Source of the DNA: Streptomyces sp. NBC_01351
GTDB lineage: Bacteria > Actinomycetota > Actinomycetes > Streptomycetales > Streptomycetaceae
Direction of reading: 5' to 3'
NCBI RefSeq assembly: GCF_036237315.1
Contig: NZ_CP108356.1
Span: forward strand, 1,302,001-1,366,000
Length of the DNA stretch: 64,000 nt
Part shown: piece by piece, positions 51,142 to 58,637 of the stretch
How positions within the stretch are numbered: the stretch's first letter is position 1
Layout of the letters: the number at the start of each line of letters is the position of its first letter
Position numbers and translations under genes: made by a program
The notes under the pieces: model-generated
The model's database searches: none
Seen by the model: only the letters and a program-made list of their open reading frames with translations
What the model was told of the DNA's origin: nothing

Positions 51142-52091
51142 CAGGCTCGCCTCCGGTTGCTCTGGCGGGAGATCGTGCGCGCGTCCAGGCCGGACAGGCC
51201 GCGAACGGCGACGTACGCCTTCTCGTGCGGCGGGAGCGAGACGCGGCCGCGCAGCACCGCCTCGGGCTCGCGCTCGATGCGGTCGAGGAGGCGCCGGTAG
51301 ATGCCCGCCATCGCGGCGACGCAGGCGCCGCTGCGCCGGTCGAGCATGGGCAGCAGCCGGTAGCCCTCCACGAACAGGGCCCGGGCGCGCCGGACTTCGT
51401 GGTGGACGAGCCCCGCGAAGTCCGAGCCGGCGGGGGCCCGGTCGCTGTGGAAGCCGTCCGAGCAGCCGAACTTGGCGAGGTCCTCGGCGGGCAGGTAGGT
51501 CCGCCCGTTGGCCGCGTCCTCGCGGACGTCCCGCAGGATGTTGGTCAGTTGCAGGGCGAGGCCGAGCGTGTCGGCGTACTCCCCGGCGCGCGCGGTGTCG
51601 GGCGATCCCTGGGTGGTGCCGAACACGCCGAGCGAGAGCCGTCCGATCGCGCCGGCCACGCAGCGGCAGTAGACCTTGAGGTCGTTCCAGGTCTCGTAGG
51701 TCTCGCCGCGGACGTCCATCAGGACGCCGTCGATGAGTTCGTCGAGGCCGCCGAGCGGGATCGGGAAGCGGCGTGCGGCGTGCGCGAGGGCGACCGCGAC
51801 CGGGTCGGTGTCGTCCTCGTCGATCTCCTCGGCCCGGACCCGCCCGAGCAGCGCGCGGGTGTCCTCCAGGCGTGCCAGCTTCGCCTCGGGGGGCAGCGTG
51901 CCGTCGCCGATGTCGTCGACCCGCCGGGAGAAGGCGTAGAGCGCGGACATCGCCTGCCGCTTGTCGGTGGGCAGCAGCCGGATGCCGTAGGCGAAGTTGC
52001 GCGCCTGTGATCCGGTGACGGCCTCGCAGTAGCTGTAGGCCGCCTGGACAGGTGCGGACACGTGTGTGGGTCCCTCCACGGTCGGGCTCAC
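51141..52091 (-). CDS. hpnD: Presqualene diphosphate synthase HpnD
   Basis: 316 aa. Two Asp-rich prenyl-synthase motifs: RRVDDIGDG near residue 58 and DVREDAANGRTYLP near residue 190, with LALQLTNILRDVRED around the second. It condenses two farnesyl diphosphates to presqualene diphosphate. The GTG start overlaps the hpnC stop (GTGA). It is paralogous to hpnC next door. Confidence 0.95.
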   Translation of the reverse strand: MSPTVEGPTHVSAPVQAAYSYCEAVTGSQARNFAYGIRLLPTDKRQAMSALYAFSRRVDDIGDGTLPPEAKLARLEDTRALLGRVRAEEIDEDDTDPVAVALAHAARRFPIPLGGLDELIDGVLMDVRGETYETWNDLKVYCRCVAGAIGRLSLGVFGTTQGSPDTARAGEYADTLGLALQLTNILRDVREDAANGRTYLPAEDLAKFGCSDGFHSDRAPAGSDFAGLVHHEVRRARALFVEGYRLLPMLDRRSGACVAAMAGIYRRLLDRIEREPEAVLRGRVSLPPHEKAYVAVRGLSGLDARTISRQSNRRRA

Positions 52092-53017
52092 CCCTTTCTC
52101 GGCGCGGTGCGCAGGACGGTGGCCACCTCGCGGACCAGGCCGCTCTTGGTGGGCTTGGGCGGTCCGGGGAGTACGTCGAAGCCGGCGGCGGTGACGGCTC
52201 GCAGGGCGGCGCGCCCCCCTCCCACGAATCCCGCGAGGAGCAGCCGGAGTCTGCCGTGCACGCTACCCACGAGGGGTGTGCCTGCATCCAGCAACTCGCG
52301 TGCGCGCTCGGTTTCGTATGCGATCAGGGAGCGTACGGCCGCGCCGGCGGACGGGGCCGCGAGGTCGGCCTCGGTGACGCGGAAGCGCCGCATGTCCTCG
52401 GCGGGCAGGTAGATCCGGTCCCGGCCGAGGTCCTCGGCGACGTCCTGGACGTGCTCGACGATCTGCAGGGCGGTGCAGACGGCGTCGGAGCGGCGGATCC
52501 GCTCGGGGGTGCTGGTGCCGGTGAGGGAGAGCACGAGGCGGCCCACCGGGTTCGCGGAGAGCTCGCAGTAGCCGAGCAGGTCCGCGTACGTCTCGTAACG
52601 CGCGACGCGCTGGTCCTGGCGGTTGGCCTCGATCAGCCCGAGGAACGGCTCGGGGGTCAGGCCGTGGGCGCGGACGACGGGCTGGAGGTCGAGCAGCAGC
52701 GGGTGGCGGGGCGAGCCGTCGGTGCCGCCGAAGACGCGCAGCAGGTCGGCCTCGAAGGCGTCGAGCATGGCGAGCCGGTCGTCGACGGCGGCCGGGTCGA
52801 GGCCGAGGAGTACCGCGTCCCGTCCGCCGGGCGCGAGGTCGCCGTCGCCGATGTCGTCGACGAGGCGGGCGTAGCCGTAGACGGCGGTCAGGCCGTCGCG
52901 CCAGGCGCGGGGCAGGAAGGCCGGGGCCACGGGGAAGTTCTCCGAGGCTGCCTTGTCGAGGGTGGCGCGCACGTGGACGGTGTCGGACGGGGGGTGGATG
53001 CCGAGCCCCGGGGTCAC
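52088..53017 (-). CDS. hpnC: Hydroxysqualene synthase HpnC
   Basis: 309 aa. Motifs RLVDDIGDGDL and DVAEDLGRDRIYLPAEDM show the squalene/phytoene synthase fold. HpnC converts presqualene diphosphate to hydroxysqualene, using water in place of hydride. It is the first gene of the nine-gene hopanoid operon. A 21-codon frame starting at ATG 53079 ends in a TGA that overlaps this GTG and could be a leader peptide. Confidence 0.93.
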   Translation of the reverse strand: MTPGLGIHPPSDTVHVRATLDKAASENFPVAPAFLPRAWRDGLTAVYGYARLVDDIGDGDLAPGGRDAVLLGLDPAAVDDRLAMLDAFEADLLRVFGGTDGSPRHPLLLDLQPVVRAHGLTPEPFLGLIEANRQDQRVARYETYADLLGYCELSANPVGRLVLSLTGTSTPERIRRSDAVCTALQIVEHVQDVAEDLGRDRIYLPAEDMRRFRVTEADLAAPSAGAAVRSLIAYETERARELLDAGTPLVGSVHGRLRLLLAGFVGGGRAALRAVTAAGFDVLPGPPKPTKSGLVREVATVLRTAPRKG

Positions 53018-53344
53018 CGCCCGCCGCCTGGGGTGGGGACGGCCGTGGTGCCTGGGGGCCGGAGAATTCCCGTAGCCATTGCCGTCACATCTCCCGTTCT
53101 ACACTGCCGACCCAATACATCCTATTTCGGACACGCCGCCCGGGTATCCGGGGGGCTCTCCCCGGAACTCCCCACGCCCCGCTCACCTGTGGGGAATCGT
53201 CCCCTCTTGGCGCGATTCAGGACCGCATCAGCTTACGCTGTACAACGCCGAGAAGGCCTCCCGGGTATTCGTCGTGCCACTGAATGTCGCCGGCGGAATG
53301 CGAAAACCCGCCGAGATCGCGGCGAGATCAGGCCGTGAAACACA
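53018..53344. other. Promoter region of the hopanoid operon
   Basis: About 330 bp. It is less G+C-rich near 53105-53135 (CCGAAATAGGATGTATTGG on the minus strand), a likely promoter area with TAGGAT as possible -10. The 21-codon leader frame described under hpnC lies here. No other gene is supported. Confidence 0.45.
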
Positions 53345-53381
53345 CCCGGGCCCCCGCCGCGCGAAGCGGCGGGGGCCCGGG
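53345..53381 (-). terminator. Terminator of the envelope-polymer operon
   Basis: Perfect 16-bp G+C arms (53345-53360 and 53366-53381) with a GCGAA loop, 16 bp after the stop of the ABC ATPase gene. Confidence 0.9.
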
Positions 53382-53397
53382 CTGGGCCGACTCGCGG

Positions 53398-54180
53398 TCA
53401 GCCGTTGGTGGCCTTCTCGTAGGCCGAGACCACTTCCTCCGTGGGCCCGTCCATCAGGAGCTCGCCCTTCTCCAGCCACAGCACGCGGTCGCAGGTGTCG
53501 CGGATCGACTTGTTGTTGTGGCTCACCAGGAAGACCGTGCCGGCCTTCTGCCGCAGTTCGCGGATGCGGTTCTCGGAACGCACCTGGAAGCTGCGGTCAC
53601 CGGTGGCGAGCGCCTCGTCGATCATCAGGACGTCGTGGTCCTTGGCGGCCGCGATGGAGAAACGCAGACGCGCGGCCATACCGGAGGAGTAGGTGCGCAT
53701 CGGCAGGGAGATGAAATCGCCCTTCTCGTTGATGCCCGAGAAGTCGACGATGTCCTGGTAGCGCTGCTTGATCTGCTCGCGGCTCATTCCCATCGCGAGA
53801 CCGCCGAGGACGATGTTGCGCTCACCGGTGAGGTCGTTCATCAGTGCCGCGTTCACACCCAGCAGCGAGGGCTGGCCGTCGGTGTAGACCTTGCCCTCCT
53901 CGCAGGGCAGCAGCCCCGCGATGGCGCGCAGCAGGGTCGACTTGCCCGAGCCGTTGGAACCGATGAGGCCGATGGCCTCGCCGCGGTACGCCGTGAAGGT
54001 GACCCCGCGCACGGCGTGGACCCGGCGGACGCCGGGGGCGTCGCCCTTCTTCCGGCGGACTATCTTGCTGAGCGCGGCGGTGGCCGCGCCCTTGCCGGCA
54101 CTGCCGGTGTTGACCCGGTAGACGATGTGGACGCCGTCCGCGATCACGGTGGGGACTCGCCCCTGGGTGTTCTCAGCCAC
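53398..54180 (-). CDS. ABC-2 polysaccharide/teichoic-acid exporter ATPase (TagH-like)
   Basis: 260 aa. Walker A LIGSNGSGKSTLLRAIAGL, the ABC signature YSSGMAARLRFSIAAA, and Walker B VLMIDEALATGD (the Glu-Ala-Leu-Ala form typical of TagH/Wzt) are present, with SHN as H-loop. The N-terminal 40 residues (VHIVYRVNTGSAGKG) are a family extension. It lacks the C-terminal carbohydrate-binding domain found in Wzt. It overlaps the permease gene by 8 bp and powers export of a lipid-linked polymer. Confidence 0.93.
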   Translation of the reverse strand: MAENTQGRVPTVIADGVHIVYRVNTGSAGKGAATAALSKIVRRKKGDAPGVRRVHAVRGVTFTAYRGEAIGLIGSNGSGKSTLLRAIAGLLPCEEGKVYTDGQPSLLGVNAALMNDLTGERNIVLGGLAMGMSREQIKQRYQDIVDFSGINEKGDFISLPMRTYSSGMAARLRFSIAAAKDHDVLMIDEALATGDRSFQVRSENRIRELRQKAGTVFLVSHNNKSIRDTCDRVLWLEKGELLMDGPTEEVVSAYEKATNG

Positions 54181-55102
54181 GGCCGTAACGCTCCTCAGCC
54201 TTCCAGAAGTACACGAACCCGCCGATGCCGATCACGGCGGCCCAGCCCACGGCGAAGAGCCAGACGTGCGGGGGCAGGTTGCTGCTGCCGTAGTCGTCGA
54301 TCAGCGCGAACCGGATGAGGTCCATGTAGATCGCCACCGGGTTCCACAGCAGCACGTCGCTGATCCACTGCGGCTGGTCCTTGAGGTAGATCCCGATCGG
54401 GAACATGACGCCGGAGGCGTACATCCAGGTACGCATCACGAACGGCATCAGCTGCGCCAGGTCGGGGGTCTTGGAGCCCATCCGCGCGAAGATCATGGCG
54501 AGGCCGGTGTTGAAGACGAACTGCAGTGCCAGCGTCGGGATGACCAGCAGCCACGAGAGCCGCGGGTAGTTGCCGAAGCTGACCGCGATGACGAAGACGA
54601 CGATCATCGAGTACATCAGCTGCTGGAGCTGCTGCAGCGAGAAGGACACCGGGAGGGCGGCTCTCGGGAAGTGCAGGGCGCGCACCAGCCCGAGGTTTCC
54701 GGAGATCGCCCGGACGCCCGCCATCACCGAGCTCTGGGTGAAGGTGAAGACGAAGATGCCCATCATCAGGAACGGGACGTAGACGCCCGGCGGCATCTCC
54801 TTGCCCGCTTGGAGAATCAGGCCGAAGATCAGCCAGTAGACGGCCGCGTTCAGCAGGGGGGTCGCCACCTGCCAGACCTGGCCGAGTTTCGCCTGGCTGT
54901 ACTGTGCGACCAGCTTCGCCCGGGAGAACGCCATGATGAAGTGGCGTCGGCCCAGGAGCTGGCGCACGTACTCGCCCAGACCGGGCCGGGCGCCGCTCAC
55001 GGAGAGGCCGTACTTCCTGGCGAGCTCCGCGGGGCTCAGTCCCGCGTCAGCGGACGGCGGCTTGCTCGTGGCGAGGGCGCCGTCGTGGGTTGTGTCACTC
55101 AC
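54173..55102 (-). CDS. ABC-2 exporter permease (TagG-like)
   Basis: 309 aa from GTG 55102. About 60 cytoplasmic residues are followed by six membrane helices, beginning LGQVWQVATPLLNAAVYWLIFGL and including FLMMGIFVFTFTQSSVMAG and AMIFARMGSKTPDLAQLMPFVMR. This is the ABC-2 type used for teichoic acids and O-antigen-like glycans. It pairs with the overlapping ATPase gene. The 95-bp gap to the glycosyltransferase is the only sizeable gap in the operon. Confidence 0.93.
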   Translation of the reverse strand: MSDTTHDGALATSKPPSADAGLSPAELARKYGLSVSGARPGLGEYVRQLLGRRHFIMAFSRAKLVAQYSQAKLGQVWQVATPLLNAAVYWLIFGLILQAGKEMPPGVYVPFLMMGIFVFTFTQSSVMAGVRAISGNLGLVRALHFPRAALPVSFSLQQLQQLMYSMIVVFVIAVSFGNYPRLSWLLVIPTLALQFVFNTGLAMIFARMGSKTPDLAQLMPFVMRTWMYASGVMFPIGIYLKDQPQWISDVLLWNPVAIYMDLIRFALIDDYGSSNLPPHVWLFAVGWAAVIGIGGFVYFWKAEERYGRG

Positions 55103-55197
55103 AAGTTGAAACTTTCGTCTTCAAGATGCGGCCAGGTAGGGCATCAGGCCGGTGGCACGAGGCCCATGATCGCGCCATGTTCCCAGACGCGGGCTTG

Positions 55198-56082
55198 TCA
55201 GATGACAGGTGGTCGGCCCAGACGGGTCAACCGCCAGACCGTACGCCATCTCATCGGGCGGCGGGGACCGCAGGGAGTCGTCCACCCCTCCCTGAAACCG
55301 CCGAACCAGGCCTTCAACGCGGGTCCGGACGGCTTGCGCAGGAGCGTCAGCAGGAGCCAGACGCCCAGGTAGACCGGGACCAGCGGAGCGGGCAGGTTGC
55401 GGCGGGCCAGCCACACACGATTACGGGCCACCATACGGTGGTAAACGGCGTGCCGGGAGGGGGCGGTGGTCGGGTGCAGCAGCACCATGTCCGCTCGGTA
55501 GTCGATCAACCACCCCGCGTCGAGCGCCCGCCAGGCCAGGTCGGTCTCCTCGTGCGCGTAGAAGAACTCCCCCGGCAACTCCCCGACCTGCTCGAACACC
55601 TTGGTGCGCACGGCATTCGCGCCGCCCAGGAAGGTGGTCACGCGGGAGGAGCGCATCGGGTCCGAGGCGCGCAGCCGGGGCACGTGACGGCGTTGGGTGA
55701 TGCCCGTCTCAGGGTCGGCGATCCGGAAGCTGACGATGCCGAGCTCCGGGTCCTCCGCGAAGGCCTGCCGGCACAGCTCGGCGGTGTCCGTGCGCTCCAG
55801 CAGTCCGTCGTCGTCCAGGAAGAGCAGCGCGTCCACGTCCGAGCCGCCGGGGCCGAAGGCCTCGATGCCGACGTTGCGTCCGCCGGGGATGCCCAGGTTC
55901 TCGGGCAGGTCGACCGTACGGACTCCCGCCGGGACCCCGGTGACCTTCACGCCCTGGCCCACGACGACGACCTCGATCGGGTCGCCCTCCTGGCGGGCCA
56001 CCGAGTCGAGCAGGGCCTTGAGGTCGTCGGGGCGGTTGCCCATGGTGATGATCACGGCGCCCAGCCGCATCGGCGTACTCAC
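55198..56082 (-). CDS. Family 2 glycosyltransferase
   Basis: 294 aa from a GTG overlapping the preceding stop (GTGA). GT-A fold: VIITMGNRPDDLKALLDSVARQ, NLGIPGGRNVGIEAFG, the metal-binding DALLFLDDDG (DxD), and FFYAHEETDLAWRALDAGW (ED base motif), all as in rhamnosyl- and galactofuranosyl-type GT2 enzymes. A C-terminal hydrophobic stretch (VPVYLGVWLLLTLL) suggests membrane contact. It probably adds the linking or first sugar to the polymer exported by the ABC pair. Confidence 0.92.
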   Translation of the reverse strand: MSTPMRLGAVIITMGNRPDDLKALLDSVARQEGDPIEVVVVGQGVKVTGVPAGVRTVDLPENLGIPGGRNVGIEAFGPGGSDVDALLFLDDDGLLERTDTAELCRQAFAEDPELGIVSFRIADPETGITQRRHVPRLRASDPMRSSRVTTFLGGANAVRTKVFEQVGELPGEFFYAHEETDLAWRALDAGWLIDYRADMVLLHPTTAPSRHAVYHRMVARNRVWLARRNLPAPLVPVYLGVWLLLTLLRKPSGPALKAWFGGFREGWTTPCGPRRPMRWRTVWRLTRLGRPPVI

Positions 56083-56858
56083 TTGAGCCTGCTGGAGGCC
56101 AGGATCGACACCAGGTGCAGCACGGTCTGGAGCAGCGCGATGGCGGCGAGGACGGCGACGCCGATCCGGGAGTAGAACAGGTCGCCGCGGATCTGGTCCG
56201 CGACGGCCAGCACCAGGATGAGCAGGGAGGCCTCGATGCCGAGGACGAGGCGGTGGAACTTCAGCGCGGCGGCGGCCCGACGGGCGAGCGCCATGCCGGA
56301 CGAGCGCGGCGTGGCCGCCGCGTCCTGGACCACGGGCTTGCCGGCCTGGTGGCGGGCGACGCCGACCAGGTCGGTCTCGGCCTTGATCAGGATCGCGCCG
56401 AGCGCCGCGAGGGTACCCAGGAAGGCCCACAGCCAGTCGATCCGTCCGCCGCCCCACAGGTCGGCGGCGCGCAGGCCGAAGCCGACCAGGACCGCCGCGT
56501 CGCACAGGTAGGCGCCGACCCGGTCCAGGTACACCCCGGAGAGCGAGAACTGCTTCTTCCAGCGGGCGACCTCGCCGTCGACGCAGTCGAGCAGCAGGTA
56601 GAGCTGGACCGCCACGACGCCGAGGACGGCGCCCCAGATGCCCGGCACCAGGAGGGCCGGGAGGGCGAGTACGCCGGCGAGGGTCATCGCGTAGGTCAGC
56701 TGGTTCGGCGTGACCTTGGTGGTGACCAGGAGACGGGTGATGCGCAGGGAGATCTCGCGCATGTAGAGGCGGCCGCCCCAGTGCTCGCCACTGACCCGGT
56801 CCTTGACGCCCGCCGGGTGAACGACGGGGCGGAGTTCAGCTACGGATGGTCTTGGCAT
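56079..56858 (-). CDS. CDP-alcohol phosphotransferase with altered active site
   Basis: 259 aa with six membrane helices. The signature reads LDCVDGEVAR-x8-GVYLDRVGA. The family motif is DxxDGxxAR-x8-GxxxDxxxD, and the last Asp, the proposed catalytic base, is replaced by Ala here. All other motif residues are present. It overlaps the dehydrogenase gene by 23 bp. Either an alternative base is used or the protein has a different reaction. Expected substrates are a CDP-polyol and a membrane alcohol or polymer end. Confidence 0.88.
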   Translation of the reverse strand: MPRPSVAELRPVVHPAGVKDRVSGEHWGGRLYMREISLRITRLLVTTKVTPNQLTYAMTLAGVLALPALLVPGIWGAVLGVVAVQLYLLLDCVDGEVARWKKQFSLSGVYLDRVGAYLCDAAVLVGFGLRAADLWGGGRIDWLWAFLGTLAALGAILIKAETDLVGVARHQAGKPVVQDAAATPRSSGMALARRAAAALKFHRLVLGIEASLLILVLAVADQIRGDLFYSRIGVAVLAAIALLQTVLHLVSILASSRLK

Positions 56859-57897
56859 AGTCGGCGTAAGCGTCCCTGATCTCGGCGGCGGACAGGTTGA
56901 GGTGCTCCAGGATCGTGAAGCGTCCCGGGCGGGTCTGGGGGGCGTACTCGACGGCCGCGACGAACTCGTCGATGCTGAAGCCGATCTCGTCGGGCGACAC
57001 CGGCAGGCCGTGCCGGCGCAGCACCTCCACGAAGAGCCCGGACTTCTCCTCGGCCCCCCGCAGGTGCATCGCGAAGGCGGCGCCCAGGCCGACCTGCTCG
57101 CCGTGGAGCGCGGAGCGCCCCGGGTAGAGCAGGTCGAAGGCGTGGCTGATCTCGTGGCAGGCGCCGGAGGCGGGGCGGGTGTCCCCGCTGATCGACATGG
57201 CGATGCCGGTGAGGACGAGCGACTCGGAGAGCACGGTGAGGAACTCGTCGTCCCCGCAGCCGCCGGGGTGACGCAGCACGGCCTCGCCGGCCGTCCGTGC
57301 CATGGCGGCGGCCAGGCCGTCCACGGGCTCGCCGGTGACCTCGTGGGAGAGCTCCCAGTCGGCGATGGACGAGATGTTGGAGATCGCGTCGCCGATTCCG
57401 GCGCGGATGAACCGGACCGGGGCGTCCTTGATCACGTCGAGGTCGATCACCATGGCGATCGGGGTGGGGACGCCGTAGGAACCGCGGCCGTTGTCGTTGT
57501 CCAGGATGGACACCGGCGAGCAGATTCCGTCGTGGGAGAGGTTGGTGGCGACGGCCACCATGGGCAGCCCGACCCGCGCCGCGGCGTACTTCGCCACGTC
57601 GATGATCTTGCCGCCGCCCAGGCCCACGACGGCGTCGTAGCGGCGGCCCTTTATGTCGTCGGCCAGCTTGACGGCGGAGTCGATGGTGCCGTCGACGACC
57701 GGGTACCAGTCGGCGTGCGGCAGGACGGGCTCCAGCCTGGCGCGCAGCGCCACGCCGGAGCCGCCGCTGATCGCGATGGCCAGCTTGCCCGAGGCGGAGA
57801 TCCGCTGGTCGGCCAGGAGGCCGGCCAGGTCGTCCATCGCCCCGCGGCTGATGTCGACGACGACGGGCGAGGGGATGAGCCTCGTCAGTACTGGCAT
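56836..57897 (-). CDS. sn-glycerol-1-phosphate dehydrogenase-like enzyme
   Basis: 353 aa from ATG 57897, overlapping the nucleotidyltransferase gene by 13 bp. Family features of the EgsA/AraM group are ADWYPVVDGTIDSAVKLADDI, VVGLGGGKIIDVAKYAAA (NAD-binding GGGK), VATNLSHDGICSPVS, and the metal ligands in GACHEISHAFD and ALHGEQVG. Such enzymes reduce dihydroxyacetone phosphate to sn-glycerol-1-phosphate, the enantiomer used in archaeal lipids and a few bacterial products. In this operon it may supply a polyol phosphate for activation by the nucleotidyltransferase. Confidence 0.87.
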   Translation of the reverse strand: MPVLTRLIPSPVVVDISRGAMDDLAGLLADQRISASGKLAIAISGGSGVALRARLEPVLPHADWYPVVDGTIDSAVKLADDIKGRRYDAVVGLGGGKIIDVAKYAAARVGLPMVAVATNLSHDGICSPVSILDNDNGRGSYGVPTPIAMVIDLDVIKDAPVRFIRAGIGDAISNISSIADWELSHEVTGEPVDGLAAAMARTAGEAVLRHPGGCGDDEFLTVLSESLVLTGIAMSISGDTRPASGACHEISHAFDLLYPGRSALHGEQVGLGAAFAMHLRGAEEKSGLFVEVLRRHGLPVSPDEIGFSIDEFVAAVEYAPQTRPGRFTILEHLNLSAAEIRDAYADYAKTIRS

Positions 57898-58637
57898 GCG
57901 ATCGTCCGGCCCTTGGCGAGGTCGTCGTGGTTGTCGATCTCGACCCACTTGACGTCGCCGATGGGGGCCACGTCGATCGTGAAACCGTCGTTGACGAGCT
58001 GCTGGTAGCCGTCCTCGTAGTAGAGGTCGGGGTCGCGCTCGAAGGTGGTCTTCAGCGCCTCGGCCAGCTGCTCGGCGGCCTCGGGCTCGATGAGGGTGAC
58101 ACCGATGTACTCGCCGGTCGCGGTGGCCGGGTCCATCAGCTTGGTGATCTTCTGGACGCCCTTCCCATCGGCCGTGATGACCTTCATCTCCTCGTCGGCC
58201 AGGTTCTTGACCGTGTCGAGGGCGAGGATGATCTTCTGGCCGTTGCCGCGGGCGGCGAGCAGGGTCTGCTCGACGGAGACCGGGTGGACGGTGTCGCCGT
58301 TGGCGAGGATCACGCCCTGCTTGAGGACGTCACGCGCGCACCACAGGGAGTAGGCGTTGTTCCACTCCTCGGCCTTGTCGTTGTCGATCAGCGTGATCTT
58401 GACGCCGTACTTGGCCTCCAGGGCCTCCCGGCGCGCGTAGACGGCTTCCTTGCGGTAGCCGACGACGATCGCGACCTCGGTGAGGCCGACCTCGGCGAAG
58501 TTGCCCAGGGTCAGGTCGAGAACCGTCAGGCTCTCCTCGTCGCCCTCGGGGCCGACGGGCACGAGGGCCTTGGGCAGGGTGTCGGTGTAGGGACGCAGGC
58601 GGCGTCCGGCACCGGCAGCGAGTACAAGGCCGATCAT
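57885..58637 (-). CDS. Sugar/polyol-phosphate nucleotidyltransferase
   Basis: 250 aa. N-terminal nucleotide-binding signature LVLAAGAGRRLRPYTDTLPKALVPVG, metal site GVILANGDTVHPVS, and later EYIGVTLIEPEA and VKWVEIDNHDDLAKG. These place it with the short NTP transferases such as phosphocholine or inositol-phosphate cytidylyltransferases. It overlaps neighbours on both sides (4 and 13 bp). Flanked by a glycerol-1-phosphate dehydrogenase and two CDP-alcohol phosphotransferases, it likely makes a CDP-polyol. The nucleotide base is inferred from context. Confidence 0.9.
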   Translation of the reverse strand: MIGLVLAAGAGRRLRPYTDTLPKALVPVGPEGDEESLTVLDLTLGNFAEVGLTEVAIVVGYRKEAVYARREALEAKYGVKITLIDNDKAEEWNNAYSLWCARDVLKQGVILANGDTVHPVSVEQTLLAARGNGQKIILALDTVKNLADEEMKVITADGKGVQKITKLMDPATATGEYIGVTLIEPEAAEQLAEALKTTFERDPDLYYEDGYQQLVNDGFTIDVAPIGDVKWVEIDNHDDLAKGRTIACQY

